This document shows, piece by piece, positions 24,219 to 37,626 of a stretch of DNA of 64,000 bases (position 1 is the first letter of the stretch; every line of letters begins with the position of its first letter). The DNA comes from Patagioenas fasciata (lineage: Eukaryota; Chordata; Aves; Columbiformes; Columbidae). The notes below the pieces were generated by a model. That model was given only the letters and a program-made list of their open reading frames with translations, was not told the DNA's origin and ran no database searches. Location of the stretch: NCBI RefSeq assembly GCF_037038585.1, contig NC_092560.1:59265049-59329048 (forward strand), read 5' to 3'. The position numbers and the translations under genes were made by a program.

Positions 24219-27200
24219 CCAGGACACTTATATAGCTTTATTTTTTAGAAAAGTGAAAACTTGCTGTATTTCAATTAGTTGTTCCCAGTGAATGTTCCTA
24301 AACAAATGCTAAGTTTTCAAATCAGCAGCTTAAATGCATAAAAATGGGAAAATAAATCAGAATGAGATCAATACGAAATATGAGGTGTGTGTCCACATAA
24401 AGCACAGTTCATATAGAACACAGCTTCTGAAGAAGGGAGATGCTTGGATAAGCAGTGCTTAACTGAACCTGGAGGTTTCCTGGACTGCTAGGGAAGGCTT
24501 TGCACCCCTCCTCATTCCTTCTTTGCCCCTGTCTTTCTCCAGGCTGTTATGCTCTGCCCCTTTACCCCTTTGGGGATTTCTTCGTACCTCTGAGGCAAGT
24601 GGACCAAGCATAGGAGATAAAGACCTGCATCTGAGAGGAGCCCTTGCATGAATGGATGCTTCTTATTCTTGCAATCCAACACCACACATTTATTCCTAAC
24701 ATAATGTATATCATAAAGCTTTAATAGCTCTTTACAAGTTATATGTTTTTGTGACTGCTGGGGAAGAATTTGGTTATGGCCTTCACAAGATCTTCAGATG
24801 AGAAGGACCCTTTCTGCCTGCTGAATCCACAGTCACCTGAGACTGAAGCAACTGAGTCCTATAATCCCTGGTATATGTTACTTTAATTGAGGCAAGATCA
24901 AGCCTTGGGCAGAGGATGCATATCCTAAGACTATAAATATAATTTCAGATCCCAAATTCACCCCTTTCCAAATTGCTTACAAGGCCATTCATGCATCTGT
25001 ATTTTGACTAGAAGGTAGTAATTATTCAGGAGTACAGCAGCAATACAGTACTTAATAAATACACCAACTTAAATCAAATAATACATATCCAAGCAAAAAG
25101 TCTGGGAGTGTTCAGCTGTCAGGACATCTGATCCCAGACTTTCCTGAAGGACCCAAATGAAGATCCACAGCTAAACTGATGAAAATACCAGCAACAATGC
25201 TCAAAACAGTTCTACAGAACTGGGTAAAATGCATAAAATTCAAGGTTAAATATGACATTTTTTTTATAATCCCCAAACTCTAGCTTGTCTTGGAGTAGAA
25301 GTTTTCGATATATCTCAAATAGCACAACAGTCAAAGCAGAGCCATTCTGGTCCCACAGATACCAGGTTGAAGGCTCAGGCTCTGAGGAGAATGTCAGGCT
25401 GTGGGACCACCTGCAGTTTCCCAGCCTGTTCCCCCTGAACTTCCGACCAAATGCAGAATGACCTGAACACTCTCAGCCTACAAACAAAAAAAATTACTGT
25501 AACAGCTGGATTCTGGCAGTGCTTGGTGTGTACTTGGGCCTTTCTAAACATATAAGCACACACAAACCTGGCCCCAAGGCACTCATAGTCAAGACAACAT
25601 GAGGAGACAAAGAAGAGAAAATTAAGCATCATTAAGGGAAGGGCAGAGGTTAGCTTCTTGAACCTGTCAGTGTTTACTGATAATCTTCTCTCAGAACAGA
25701 GGGACACATGGGTTTCAGGAAAGGATCAGAAGGACAAGGAAGGTGGCAGCTTTGCAGTTTAACACCCTTATTTTCTTCCTTACTTAAAATAATTTACCCT
25801 GGCACACAGGAGTGATGCCTCAGTTTCTTCTTTCCAAGAAAGAAGGTAAACTTTCTACTTCAGCTGTTTATGAACTTTTCAAAAATAATCTGTGAGTAAC
25901 TTCACAATGAAAACAGATTGGGCCTTAGATATGAAAAATGAAAAAAATTGGAAAGAGAAAGGAAAGACATATTTCTGTTGCCTTGCTGCCAATGTGCTCC
26001 TGGGGGGGCACTCAATGAAAGTAAACATGTATTTCCAACATTGTACATCATGCAGCTTTTGAGTCCATTATGTTGGAAGTGTCTTGGCAGTGAGAACTGA
26101 TTGTGGGATGAGTTTTAACCTTTATTTGGAAGAAAGTAGAGATGAGAACAGTACCAATCCATGCTTTGAAGGTAAAAGGGTTCCTAACCTTTTGTGGCAT
26201 ATCTGTTCCTGGAGGTCTGCCTGGAGATGGAATCACTCTGGGCTATTAAGAAACATATCTAGTATACAACCTACAGTCATTCTGAAGAACTAGTGTGTGC
26301 TTCCCAAGATGTTGAGCCTAGTTCTGTTTCTTTCAAAACCTAAGAAATTCTTAATAATCTTCTGTATTTATCATTTTGATCTTTACAGTTTCTTTGCCAA
26401 ACATAATACAAACTCATGGAGCAACAAAGTTAGCATTGGATGATAAATCTTCATTGAGAATCATTTAACACATTGCTTCTTTGCAGCTTTGGCCCCAACT
26501 AGTTTAAACAACATAGGTCTGATCAAGATTTTGGGAGACATAATAAGAAAACCTCTGGCAATAGAGATTATTTTAGCCAGGTTCTTTAAAAGCATAAAAT
26601 GTTGCCGTGAAATAGCAGGCATGCAAAAGGCCCTAAGAAACAGTTTTGTGGATTTTTTTTTTTTTTAATCATCAAAAAGGAAAATTGATCCTTTCAATTT
26701 AAAAAGAAGAGGTCTTTCAAGGCTCATGTGGGAAGGTTTTTGAGATGTGTTTTAACTGATTTTTTAATGACAATGACATAAAGAATGATAAGTGAAATCC
26801 ATATTTCTCACTCTGAAAACAAATTATTTGCAGAATTAAGACTTTTCTTTCCAGAACAAGCTGGTAGAAAATATGAAAACTGATGTGACATGCTTTAAAG
26901 ACTTATAGCCAAACTTCCTCATGCAGACATCTATATTTCACTGTTAATTCTTGAAAGACTAGTGGATTTAGCTATGTGTATGAGAAATGTCTGGCAAGTA
27001 GAATATCTCAGTACACATGCCAGGTGAAGGAAGGAAGCCCAGACTACAGACAAAAAAGAAGAAAAATACCAAATTTCAGGCCTTGAGAAGGGAATCCGAA
27101 GATTAGATTTCAAGCACTGCCTAACCTAATGGGCCATGATCACGGATGGGAGCTCTAGCCACTGTTCTAAAGGAATTAAAAATGACATACGAAAATCGAA

Positions 27201-28957
27201 GATGGCAGGAATCTCACCACAGAAAAGGATTAGAGCAATCTGTTTCCATTGCTCAGGGTGCTGCACCAACAGTGCGGAGGTTGTGATGTAAGGGCAGACA
27301 ACATACCAACCTAGCTACACACATGACAGGGAGGTATAGAGACGCTTGACAAAATGTTCTTATGGTGGCCAGAAAATTCCAATGAAAAAATCAGAACTTC
27401 CTGGTAATGGTGAGAATATTTCAAAGCCAACTTTGGGGGATACTATGTCTTGGCAAAGTTCTTACATTGATTTTGCTGGGGGGAATTAGCAATGTGCCTA
27501 GCTGCAGTTAATGCTTATTCCAGATAACCAAAGTGGTACATATGACAATGATTTTGGCAGCCAAGACAAGTATACATGTTGCATATGATTTTGCATAAGA
27601 AAATAAAATGGGACTGTGACAATCATTTGAGACTAATTTCTTTTTTTCTTGCAGAATTTAATATTTTCCCCAAAGGTCCTTGCCAGTTTAGCTTATTGTT
27701 TAGCATCACGCATTAGCAAAACTCATATAAAGGCATTAGCAGAGAAAGAGAAGAAATGCCCTTAAAATACTGAAAAAAATTATTTAATTTAAAGCTCAGT
27801 GTCACAGATGACTAGACAGAAAACACAATCAGAGTAATTTTTATATTACAATACTGCTTTAGTTTTATATGGTGAGACAAGTTGCATCTAAAAAACCCAA
27901 CAAACCAATAACCAACAGACAGAAAACTCACAGAGTGAGAAATTCACAAAATAAGCTTCTCAGGGGTAAGTAAAACATTGATGCTTTATTGACCTGTTAT
28001 TAGTAGCTAAAGGATCTCTTTTTCTTTTTTTTTGCATCTTAGTTAAAGGTAATTTATGGTCCAATTCAGGGCTTAATCTGACTGCTGAGCAGAATACTGA
28101 CATCAAGAGCATTGCTCAGGAGTAAATGCTATGGTCAACACAAAAATTGTTTAAGAAACATATGAATATTCAGGTCAAAATGGAACACACAGCCATGAAC
28201 TAGTCTGCAAAGCTCCTAATAAGTAAGTCTTGCTGTCTTAGAACTTTCAGAATGCATCACAATCCAATTAAAATTACATCCTTCACAGAAGCTGCAGCAC
28301 AAAGTACCAATGTGGAACAGTAGTCTCTGATGGTGAAGCATTCTTGTTTCAGGAACTTGTAACTGAACTCCTTACTGTAAGTGATCAATATGAACCCAAA
28401 CTGACAGTTTTTAGATCAAACTGTAACCTGTTCCAGGAACACGTTCCGTCCTAGGAAGGATGTCTGTGAATAAATTCCATCAAATTAAAGACTGTAGGAT
28501 GTAATTGTTCATGCATGACTGTACGTATTGCTTAAAAATGAAGGCTATTGGTAGCTAATAAATGCCTGAAAGCAGTTTGAAGACTTTCAAACTGAGATAA
28601 ATTATTTCCAAGTATTATTTGATTTAAATGCCCACATATAAATGTTTTTTACTGTAATTAATTGTTTAATTATTATCATTAAAGATTTCTCATTCTTCAT
28701 TAGCTGAATCAGTCCACAAACTTTCCAAAGACATTTCATGTTCTTCTCCTTAATTTTCTTCTTAAAACCAACCAAAATTCATTTATCATTGGACAAGTAC
28801 AGCGTTACACCCCAGCCTTGAATGAAGGCTGGCTGGTGATGTGCTAAGGAAACACATGAACCTCAGCTCTCAACAGTCATCAGGCAGGTTTGCAGACATA
28901 TGCTCCTTGCAAAGAGGAGTACCTTACTTTGCCTTTTATTTTCCTTTCCTTCTACAG
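24219..28957. other. Noncoding stretch, nothing recognised as a gene
   Basis: About 4.7 kb of AT-rich sequence. The largest frame (25375-25707, minus, 110 codons) has no domain. T runs occur near 26650-26666, and an acceptor-like TTTTTTTCTTGCAG lies near 27642-27655 with no open exon behind it. The part at 28590-28760 is rich in TAAT motifs and is discussed as a candidate regulatory stretch. Confidence 0.55.
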
Positions 28958-29214
28958 GATTTGGTCTCCACAACCCCATTAATCACCACCGGGTAGCTGC
29001 ATGTTTGGTGCAGAATCTCCTTCCTTGTGGCTTGGACTTCCTGAACTCACGCTTTGTTTCTACTGCTTTAGATTACACAGTGACTGCTTGTAAGCCAGTG
29101 TGGAATGAAACTGTTATTAGAAAGAGATGCTCTTTTGACTCAATATTGCTCCAGCAAGTGGCTAAAAGCAGACATTTAAATGTGCAACAGATGACTGAAT
29201 GTGTCTTGGGATAA
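28958..29214 (+). other. Candidate terminal exon, unidentified
   Basis: A long, nearly pure pyrimidine tract (about 28927-28954) ending TTCTACAG at 28957 is one of the best acceptor-like sites in the window. Behind it one frame runs open for 84 full codons to a TAA at 29212-29214. The peptide includes Leu-Asp-Tyr-Thr-Val-Thr-Ala-Cys and resembles nothing I know. No polyadenylation signal follows closely and no matching upstream exon is visible. Confidence 0.18.
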
Positions 29215-29604
29215 ATATCTTATGAACTGGAAATCATCATCCTGTCCTTCCCAAACAACATTTCTATCTGCTTATGTGGTGAACTCCTGTGGTTTGTGGG
29301 CAGCTGATTTGGTAGAAGTTACGAAAAGCTCACAGATAAAGTTAGTATTTAATCTTCATTGCCTCACAGCCTTCATATAGATGTTCATTCTTATATATTG
29401 CACGGATATATGACCAATGTATATGTAGCATTTAAGACCAAATGTCTACGTAAAGACTGAGTAATGAAGAATATATTTTGAAAACAACTGACACCTTACA
29501 AATGTTAAATGGAAATGTCGTAGACTTGCAAAAATCACTGGGAGTGCAAAGTCAATAGCAGGCAAATGCTTTCACTTTTTACATTCCAGTATCCTGGACT
29601 CCCA
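29215..29604. other. Noncoding stretch, nothing recognised
   Basis: AT-rich unique-looking sequence with no frame or repeat I can name. Confidence 0.6.
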
Positions 29605-29740
29605 GAGACAAATTGCTTAAAACAGAGTTTTCAGAGGCTTTTAGGTACTTACAATGCAAAGCAGCACCTAATTAGATTTTTCAAAAGCTCCCAAGCCAGT
29701 TTAGGGTCTAACTCCTGTTAGATGCTGAGCCCTATTTGGC
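29605..29740. repeat. Possible second copy of the TTTTCAAAA/CCTAA repeat
   Basis: The strings AGAGTTTTCAGAGGCTTTTA, AGCAGCACCTAATTAGATTT and TTTTTCAAAAGCTCCCAAGC, followed by GTTTAGGGTCTAACTCCTGT, are in the same style as the repeat proposed at 19095-19400. The match is to short motifs, so this is a weak call. Confidence 0.3.
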
Positions 29741-32078
29741 TGAACATGCATTTTTAGGTATTTGCCATTCCCTTGATTATCTGACTCAGACTGCCTGTAC
29801 TTATGGAGACTAGGATTAGCCAGCATATGGAGACATTACCAGTGCAAGGGCTGGAAGTCACATAAGTGCTCAGTCTGGTTATCCACCCTGGCAGCCAGCT
29901 TCATCATGCACATATACACGTTGAGAGATTCAGTTCATTATAGCCAGTGAAACTTTTTAGATGCCCTAATGGAACAGGGAGAGAGTAGCAAAGAAAATAC
30001 AGTGTGTAATTATTGTATTTACTCAACACGAAGCATAGACTGCTGTTAATTTTAAAGTGCATTATTAAGAGACTATAGGATTGATATCAAGATGTATAAT
30101 GACATTATAATTATTCCAGTTTCCAAAATCAATGAGGAAACTCATTATCTAGCTTCACCTTTGGCCTATAAAATATACCTTGAGTCGTTTCACATGTTCT
30201 TTAGTTAATAAAATTTTGGATCTTATATCTTTGTTAGAGTGATTCATACTCAATACTTTGAATCAATTCTGAGAAATGAATACTTTTCTAGTACTTTGTT
30301 ATGAGACAAGTTATCAACCACTGTTAGGTCACACTAGTGATTCATTAGTCAGACTTCTGATACTGAAGCCAATCTTGTGACATTTGTGTGGAAAACTTCT
30401 GTTCTTTGTTGGTACAGTACCTCAAACAGTTCAGTACACTCCAGATTTCATTTAACATAACATTAGTGACTCATTTGTCTTTTCAGTTTTAAGTCTGTTT
30501 TTGTCAGGGATTTATGAATGGTATTCTTCTTACCTAGTAATTTGGTTCCTCTAAATTGCTTTCTGTCTTCTCAGACAGTGGGTGTTATATTCCAATATGA
30601 ATGTCCAACATTATGTTGGAAGGAAACCCACTGTTTATAAGTCTGCTTGAAATCGGGGCAGATGAGAGGGCTCAGCAGCTCTAAGGAAGTAGTTTTTTAC
30701 TTAGATGCCTGCAAATGGATTTCTTGGAGTAGGATATTAACTACAGGTCCACAAATTTATTAAAACATAGAACCTGCACGGGCAACAAAAGCAGGACAGG
30801 GTGTCACAAAGATGATAAAAAGTAGATGCAAGTTTCTAACCTTCAAAGGTCTTTTTGGTTCCAGCTTCCTCATGAGGTTGCTTCTCTTTCTGTCTGTGCA
30901 GAATAGAGGATGGCACATCAACACAAATGCAGTGAAAGAAGGGAAGTACCTCACGGGCTTAAAAGGCTCAAAAGGAGTCAGGGAACACGCTGTAAGGTTG
31001 ACAAGGATGTGTGGTTTTGGGGTAAACATATAAAAAGTACTAAAGACAGTCAACAGCAGCTCAAGGCAATCCATACAGAAGCCTCTGCCTTATAAACTGA
31101 ACTTTACTAATCACAGGTTCCAGGTGTTAACAATTGTGGTGTGCCACCTAGTGCAAAGCATTTCACTCTGATCCCTCCAAGACAAGAAAGGAGAAAAGTC
31201 TAACACAGGGTGTCAGTCACCTGTGAATTGTTCAAGAGAGCAGAGGACATTTATTTTGATTTGTTTAGATCTTGCCCTGATTTGACTTTTTCAATGGGAG
31301 AATTAGAAACTATGATACCAGTATTTATACTGTCATTCAGGCTGGACTGTTTAGTTTATTCTGACTGAAAATAATTATTGACAAAAAGGTTCAATAATTC
31401 AAAGGTTATTGTGAAAAACTGAAGACTCAGAACAATTTAAGAAAAACTGAAAATAAGCAGATTTGTCCTCCAAAGTTTTCCAGACATAGAACCCATAAAC
31501 CTAGAAACTTAAATGCACTTTTTGTGCTTTCCTTGCTATTATATAAAACATAACACCAAATGTATTTTATATTATACAGTTCATCCAAAATATACCCTAA
31601 AGCAAGTCATAAAATGGAATGCACTTAGACACACCCAATTACACTATAAAACCAGAATGTTGTATAGCAATTAATCCAAGGTAATTCATAAATCTAAGCA
31701 AAACCACTGAGAATAAAGTAAATTAAACATGATAATTTTGATTTGGCATTTAAAATATAGTAAAAATAAAATATAAAACTCTAGGGCTACATTTTGAAAA
31801 CTCATTCTTTTGACTTGTACCTCTGAATTGCAGAACAAAGTCACTGTCGTAAAAGCAAAATTGTACTAAAATAAGTTATGTCACAAACATTTTTCCTTTG
31901 AATGTTTAACTACTACACTGAGCTGGCGTATCAGATAAGTAGATGAGTAAACAGTGTACATTGCAGTGGCTTTTTCTTGTAGTGATTTCTGTCAGGAGCA
32001 ATGTCACTTTTTGACATTTATCAACCTATATGCACCTGCAAATCAGAGACATCAGAAATCCCAGTGAACAATGTGTTT
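29741..32078. other. AT-rich noncoding stretch, nothing recognised as a gene
   Basis: The overlapping frames at 30760-31095 on both strands (up to 104 codons) show no domain. Two small perfect inverted repeats such as TCCAACATTATGTTGGA (30604-30620) are present. The 31440-31760 part is very AT-rich. Confidence 0.55.
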
Positions 32079-32141
32079 GGGCGAAAGTCCATTGGAGTCA
32101 ATGAGCATCTAACCATTGACTTTTACAGGCATGACCTAACT
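32079..32141. repeat. Probable ancient repeat with CCATTGACTT motif
   Basis: The blocks GCGAAAGTCCATTGGAGTCA (32081-32100) and CTAACCATTGACTTTTACAG correspond to a widespread amniote repeat with the near-palindromic theme 'cccattgaagtcaatggga'. The pairing of sense and antisense half-motifs in order makes it likely to be real, although decayed. Confidence 0.45.
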
Positions 32142-33745
32142 ACAGGTGACCTAAATGGCAAGAGCAAGTCATTTCAGGAACAGTGTTGAAGCCAGAGCTG
32201 GCACTGTGTCTAAGCTGATAAATCTGTGCAAGCTCCAAAACATTCCCAGACACCAAGACATGGACACAGCAGTCCTGGACATGAACCTAGCTTATCCACT
32301 TCATGCTGTCCTAAGGAATTCCTAGGCACATTTTGGGAGTTCAGTGATCCAGGGATCATTTCCAAAAGGCAGTTTTCATGCAGCCATCCTGTTTTGGAGG
32401 CAAAGGCACAGTCTTGAGCCACTTGGTGCCAGTTGGCTTTAGTGCCTGGAAAACTCCCAGAGACAAGTGTAGATGGAGCTGCTGTGGGTCAAGAACTGAC
32501 TCTCGCAGAGGGTACAATAAGATGCCCCTGACTCAAATGCCTCTGAGGACTGTGTATCTCAGCAGTCCTGGCTAATAAACAGAGTAGAACTTGCCATGGA
32601 AATAATACTCCCCACAGTGTAAAAGATGCAGTAAAAATGTACATTAAAAATTGAAGAACATAACATTAAAAGGTTGTGTAACTTGCTTGAACATCAAGAA
32701 CTTTTGTATCTCTTCATATAAAGGATGTAGAATATTAGCATATAATTGTTGGTACACAATGCATAATGTAAATATAAGAAAGTATGTAAAGTATGCAGTG
32801 ACTGGGAAAAGCTGATCATCAAACATCTGTTAAAAATGGGGGAGGTCTGGCTATGTAGTGCTGAATCAACTACATTTGCACAGTGAGAAACTTCTGATAA
32901 CAGCAAATTGAACTTGAAGTGATCAAGCCTACTTGTTGCAAAACATGCAGCAACAGCTCTGCAGTAGCAGGCAAAAACTCCATTTGGTGTATGTTTGAAC
33001 CACATAGGGCAATTCATAAGTATAATTCATTAGGATATATTATTTTCATCTCTGGTGTCTTTGTGTGTATAAATTAACCTTTCCATCACTGTAAGCAAGC
33101 AGCAAGATGAGAAGATTAACACATTGTTTTGAATAGCAGTCAAAGAGACGTTCATGAGAGACCACTCTGCTCACCTTCACTGGAGGTTGCTCACTGTAAG
33201 CACTGGGGAGGGGCTGCTCTGCTGCAGGTGCCCTGGGTGGTGGATGGGGTAACTCCATGGGCTGACACTGTCAGACCCCACTGAGTTCTGCAAGGTTAAG
33301 GCCTGCGCTGCTATGCAAAGTGGGGTCTACAAATGCCTTTGGGGAATAATGGGTCTGATATGGCAAATGCTGGAACTCAATCACTTAAATGAGGTTTAGA
33401 ATGCTCAGTGCTTCAACAGAAGAAGGTAAGGACTGGTTAGGCTTGGCTAGAATACAGGGAGCTCAGATACAGAGTGAGATTTACTAAATCAGATGCTGAA
33501 GGCAGCTGTTTCATGATTCCCCCTATTGAGGTAGGACACCTAATTTTTTCGAAAAAATTCATTAGATTATTAAGATATGGGCCTAAAATAAAAACTTATT
33601 CCTTGGCAAGTGGTTGGACATGGGTAGAAAAACACCTGACTGACATCTGCTGTATTTATTTTGGAGAGTGGTTCAAGAGCACCCTGCCAGATACTGATGT
33701 TGGCTGGCACTCAGTGGTAAAAGTGCCAAAATGAATGGAGCAAGG
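32142..33745. other. Noncoding stretch, nothing recognised
   Basis: Frames of 60-107 codons at 32210-33258 have no domain or splice context. No repeat family is recognised. Confidence 0.55.
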
Positions 33746-33804
33746 TTTTTTTGTTTTTGTTTTTTGTTTTTTTTTTTTTTTTGTTTGTTTTGTTTTTTTT
33801 TTAA
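33746..33804. repeat. T-rich (GTTTT)n tract
   Basis: Runs of 4-16 T separated by single G. This gives the lysine/asparagine/glutamine-rich minus-strand frame that ends here. Confidence 0.9.
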
Positions 33805-36078
33805 TTTAAAGGAATCTTGGCAGTAATTGGAGAAAGACAACACAATAAATTGCCTTTTAAAATAATTTGTATGACCAATGCCATCTATTGCTTTGTTCAG
33901 CAATGATACCCTGAATATTCTGACCAGGTAATATGATGAGAGAAACTAATAGCGGAGTTGGGAATAAAAAATGGTGGCTGTCTGCACTGAAACAGGTGGT
34001 ATAAATGTGTTTCCAGTAATTCCATGGCTGCATAAATTGTAATATAATTACCGACTTCTCTAAGTTGTCACAGCTCTATGGACTGTCATCTGTGGATTAA
34101 TTTAAAACAATTGCCTCCCTCTAGTAAGGGCAAAGCCTTCTGAAATAGCCATCAAGCACATGTCTGGTGGAGTCTGAAGCAAATTAAGAAATTGGAGGGT
34201 TGTGATTTCATAGGTTACCATTTTAGCATAGGTATCAAACTAATGTTTTGACATTTTGCATCTGATACTGGATCCTTTTTTTCTTCTCATTGCCATGAAA
34301 AGTTGATGAGTGGTAACAACTCAAAATCACCCCTTTGTCTTCAAAAGAAGAAGAGGAAAAGGAGATGAGGCATTACTGGCAGCTACTGTGTAGATACTAA
34401 ATACAATATAGCATCCCCATCTTTTCACAGAGCTTTTGTCTTTCCACAAGCAGCATCTACATATTAATTACTTAAAATCTACATCTGATGCAGTTATTTT
34501 GGTAAGCAATATATGAGCTGGTGATGTGCTAATAAAATGCACTAAAGGGAGGGACAGCAATTTAACCTAAGCTAAGACCAAGACTTCAGGGTGATCCTAC
34601 ATGGTTTTGGCATGGTCTTTCACTTTATGCAGGCAAAAATCTGACTTTGCTAGGCTAAGCTGTGCAGGTGTGATTGATTGCCCCCCTGCCTTACACACAG
34701 ACATAGCATCACTGATATGGAGCACCTCTTCACAGTTGCTCTTACAGCTGCTCTTCAGCACAGCTTCTTATTTAGAAGGAGCATGTGACCTCATAAGTCT
34801 TTGTGCCACAGTGAATGTGAAGTTTCTCCATCTCTGAAATAACTGTGAGCTCTGAGGGCTTTGTCAAGATAATAAAATTAAAAGTGAGAGTTGTTCAGAA
34901 AGAGAAAAGCTGCATTTCATGTTAGGAAAGAGCCTTTGGTGGCCTGTGGGACTCTCTCCAATCCAGCAATGTTACCCGCTTTTGTTAGAAAAGGTAAAAT
35001 AAGGTCATACTTCTCTGGTACTTTTGATTTTCTCTCTTCTTTCCCTTCCCCACTGACAGAGGAGCTTTTGCCAGCCTTGACAGAGACATATTTAGTAAAA
35101 TGGAAATTATCATCTGGAAAGTAGATAATTGAATTTGACCTATCATTGCCTTAAATGCTAAAATCAGACCCTGAGTATTTCGTTTAGCTTTCTAAATTGT
35201 GTTTGCTTTATATTGATTTTGCAGTGTGGCTTCAGGGTTCTTTACACATGTAGATCTCATTAACTAGTCGACCGATATGGAAAGAGAGGGAAACACTCGC
35301 TGTTTTTGTGGTGGCTCTTTGACATATGTGTACACAAGCTGCTGCAACCATCAACAAGGACAGCAGATCCAGTCAGGTCATCAGTCTTTGACTTGTCTAT
35401 GGGGGATATCTTTTAACAATTCCAGGAGAGGAAGCTTTTAATTATGCTGCCCCTTCTAAGATAATAATGTAGTGGGCATACCTTGCAAGGGAGAACTCAT
35501 GCAACAGGAAATGGAAAGCAGAAGTGAGCATGATGGAACACAGGGGTCACCCATCCTCTCTCCATGCCTAGCAGTGGGCAGCAAGTCCATTAGTTCAGTA
35601 ACCTACACACTGTCGGCAGAGTCCTAACAAATGCTGCAATATGGATTTCACTGGATTACCAGCTCAATACCAAACCACTAATTACCAAGAGTTTGTTTTC
35701 ATAGACATGAAGCACATGGGTGTCTACTGCCTACGCTGCCCTACATATCTCAAAGCCACAAAGACAACTATTCGATGAATAGGCCAGAAAAGAGGTCAGA
35801 GAAAAGGAGGTCACTGTAAAATTACCTTGAAGTACACTGTGATCCAAAGATTATGGCAAATGTGTATGTTTGTCATGAGAAGAGGTTGAAGACCTCTGGG
35901 ACAAGAATGTGTAAAAGGGACAAATAAAAATAGTGGTGTGGGTAACTAGTACCAGACCTGGGTTTGGTCTAAGTGTCAATGTTTCTCTTCTACAGAGTAG
36001 TAACTCTTGAGAGAAACTTACAGGCATCAAGAAGACTTCTGTAGGAGATGGGGTCACAGAGGACTGAAGAAGGAACCT
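33805..36078. other. Noncoding stretch; part may be regulatory
   Basis: 33805-34150 is free of low complexity and contains clustered AT-rich homeobox-type and E-box-type words. It is listed as a candidate conserved element only on appearance. The remainder to 36078 has short frames (34601-34837, 34891-35124, 35851-36057) with no domain, and no repeat family. Confidence 0.45.
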
Positions 36079-36116
36079 GTCACGCCAACCAGATTGAAAT
36101 GCCTGGTTGGCGTCAC
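36079..36116. repeat. Strong inverted repeat (hairpin), 14-bp arms
   Basis: GTCACGCCAACCAG (36079-36092) pairs with CTGGTTGGCGTCAC (36103-36116) with one mismatch. The inner 11 bp are perfect, around a 10-nt loop ATTGAAATGC. The GC-rich arms stand out in an AT-rich setting. Each arm contains a GCCAA (nuclear factor I type) half-site, but the two half-sites are much farther apart than in the standard palindromic NFI site. Confidence 0.9.
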
Positions 36117-37626
36117 ATACAAGTTATGATTTGCTTAGACACAAGTTACTTGGCTTAATACAAGGGTAACTGAGGGAAATTTAATGGCCTGTGACACACA
36201 GGAGATGAATCTAGATTATCTAATTGTCTCCTTTGGCCCCCAAGCACTATGGAAGAAAAAAGTGGAAAATTTTACATTTCTGTATAAACTTTATATCTGA
36301 AAGAATATCAGACTTTTTTATTATTAATAGTAACCATCATATTTAGCACTTATGGTGTTCTGTGTGTTTTAAAAGAAGCATTGAAATGTGAACTCTGAAA
36401 GCATGTATGTCTATATGGATGTGTGTGCCTCTCGAAGTACCAGAGTTATGAGTTAACCGAGACATTAGGCTTAATGCCCAACATTTGATTCTCTTTCAAA
36501 GACTGATCTTTAATGACTTCAAAGTAGATCAGACCTCTGTGTTGCATCTTGTCCAGAGATATGGTGCTTCCCGCATGCAATTGTATAAGTGCCATAAGAC
36601 ATCAGTTCAGCACTGAATCACTGACATAGCTTCTCAAATCAAAGATGAACAGATCTGCATGATATAGACTTCTTGTATTTCCTTGCAGTTCACATAGGCT
36701 GGCCGTGGGAATTATTACGTACATATACTTTTCTGACCCCCACAATAAGAATACAGGCTGCACCCTGAAGTGGCAATTAGAGAGATTAACATGTGTGCAA
36801 AACAGAGACCTAGAGAGGACTGGTAGGCAAATTCATGTTTGTTTATTTATTTTTTGTAAAGAAGTATAAGCCAAGAAACTTATCAGAGAAAACTTGACCA
36901 AAGTATGTTGCCTGGGATTTCTCTCATGCATGCAGACAACACAGACCTTAAATTAGGCTCAGTACTGAAGCCTCAGTATTATCAAAACAGGCACTGAAGA
37001 ACATTTGCAATTGGACTGATCTGCTAAGACCAGTTTCAGTAAAAGAGTGTGAAACAGCTGCCTTTTGCTCATGACATCAACAATACCCTATGGGCAGTGA
37101 GCTGAAATACATGTCAACCTCCACCTCTGTAACTGTGACACAGGATACCCCACCACTTGAAATATAAGTAAAATCTCTGCATTCCTGAATGCAAAGGCTA
37201 AAAGGTCTGGGTCTAGGAATAAAGTCCGCAGACATTTATCTATTATGCAGAAGCATGATAGAAACAACTCTTAAAGTTACCACGAGAAATGCTTGTCAAA
37301 GAGTGATTTTTTAGAAAAAGCTCTTAAATGTCTTCTTTACTGTGCCAAAGCTAATGCTGCAATTATTGGCTTGCTCTGACTAGGGTGGGAATTTTGCTAC
37401 TTTTAGCTAGCTACATAGAGTAAAATATTCCTATATATAGTTCTTGTTACACACTTCTTCAAGTATGACGAGAAAACAAGGTAATCTGGTCTAATATAAT
37501 ATTGTACTGAACATTTGTAGAAATCTTATAAAGAGAACTGGCCAAAGGACTGCACTATCATGTTAATTAATGAATGTGAAAATGGGTATTTTAGCTACAT
37601 GGTTACTTAACAGGTAATTTTTCTTG
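36117..37626. other. Noncoding stretch, nothing recognised
   Basis: AT-rich, no frame above 60 codons and no repeat family recognised up to the LTR. Confidence 0.65.

Noticed and set aside
25790..25850. Another MIR-like block (GATGCCTCAGTTTCTTCTTT)
   Set aside because: Only one short block fits the consensus and nothing colinear follows.
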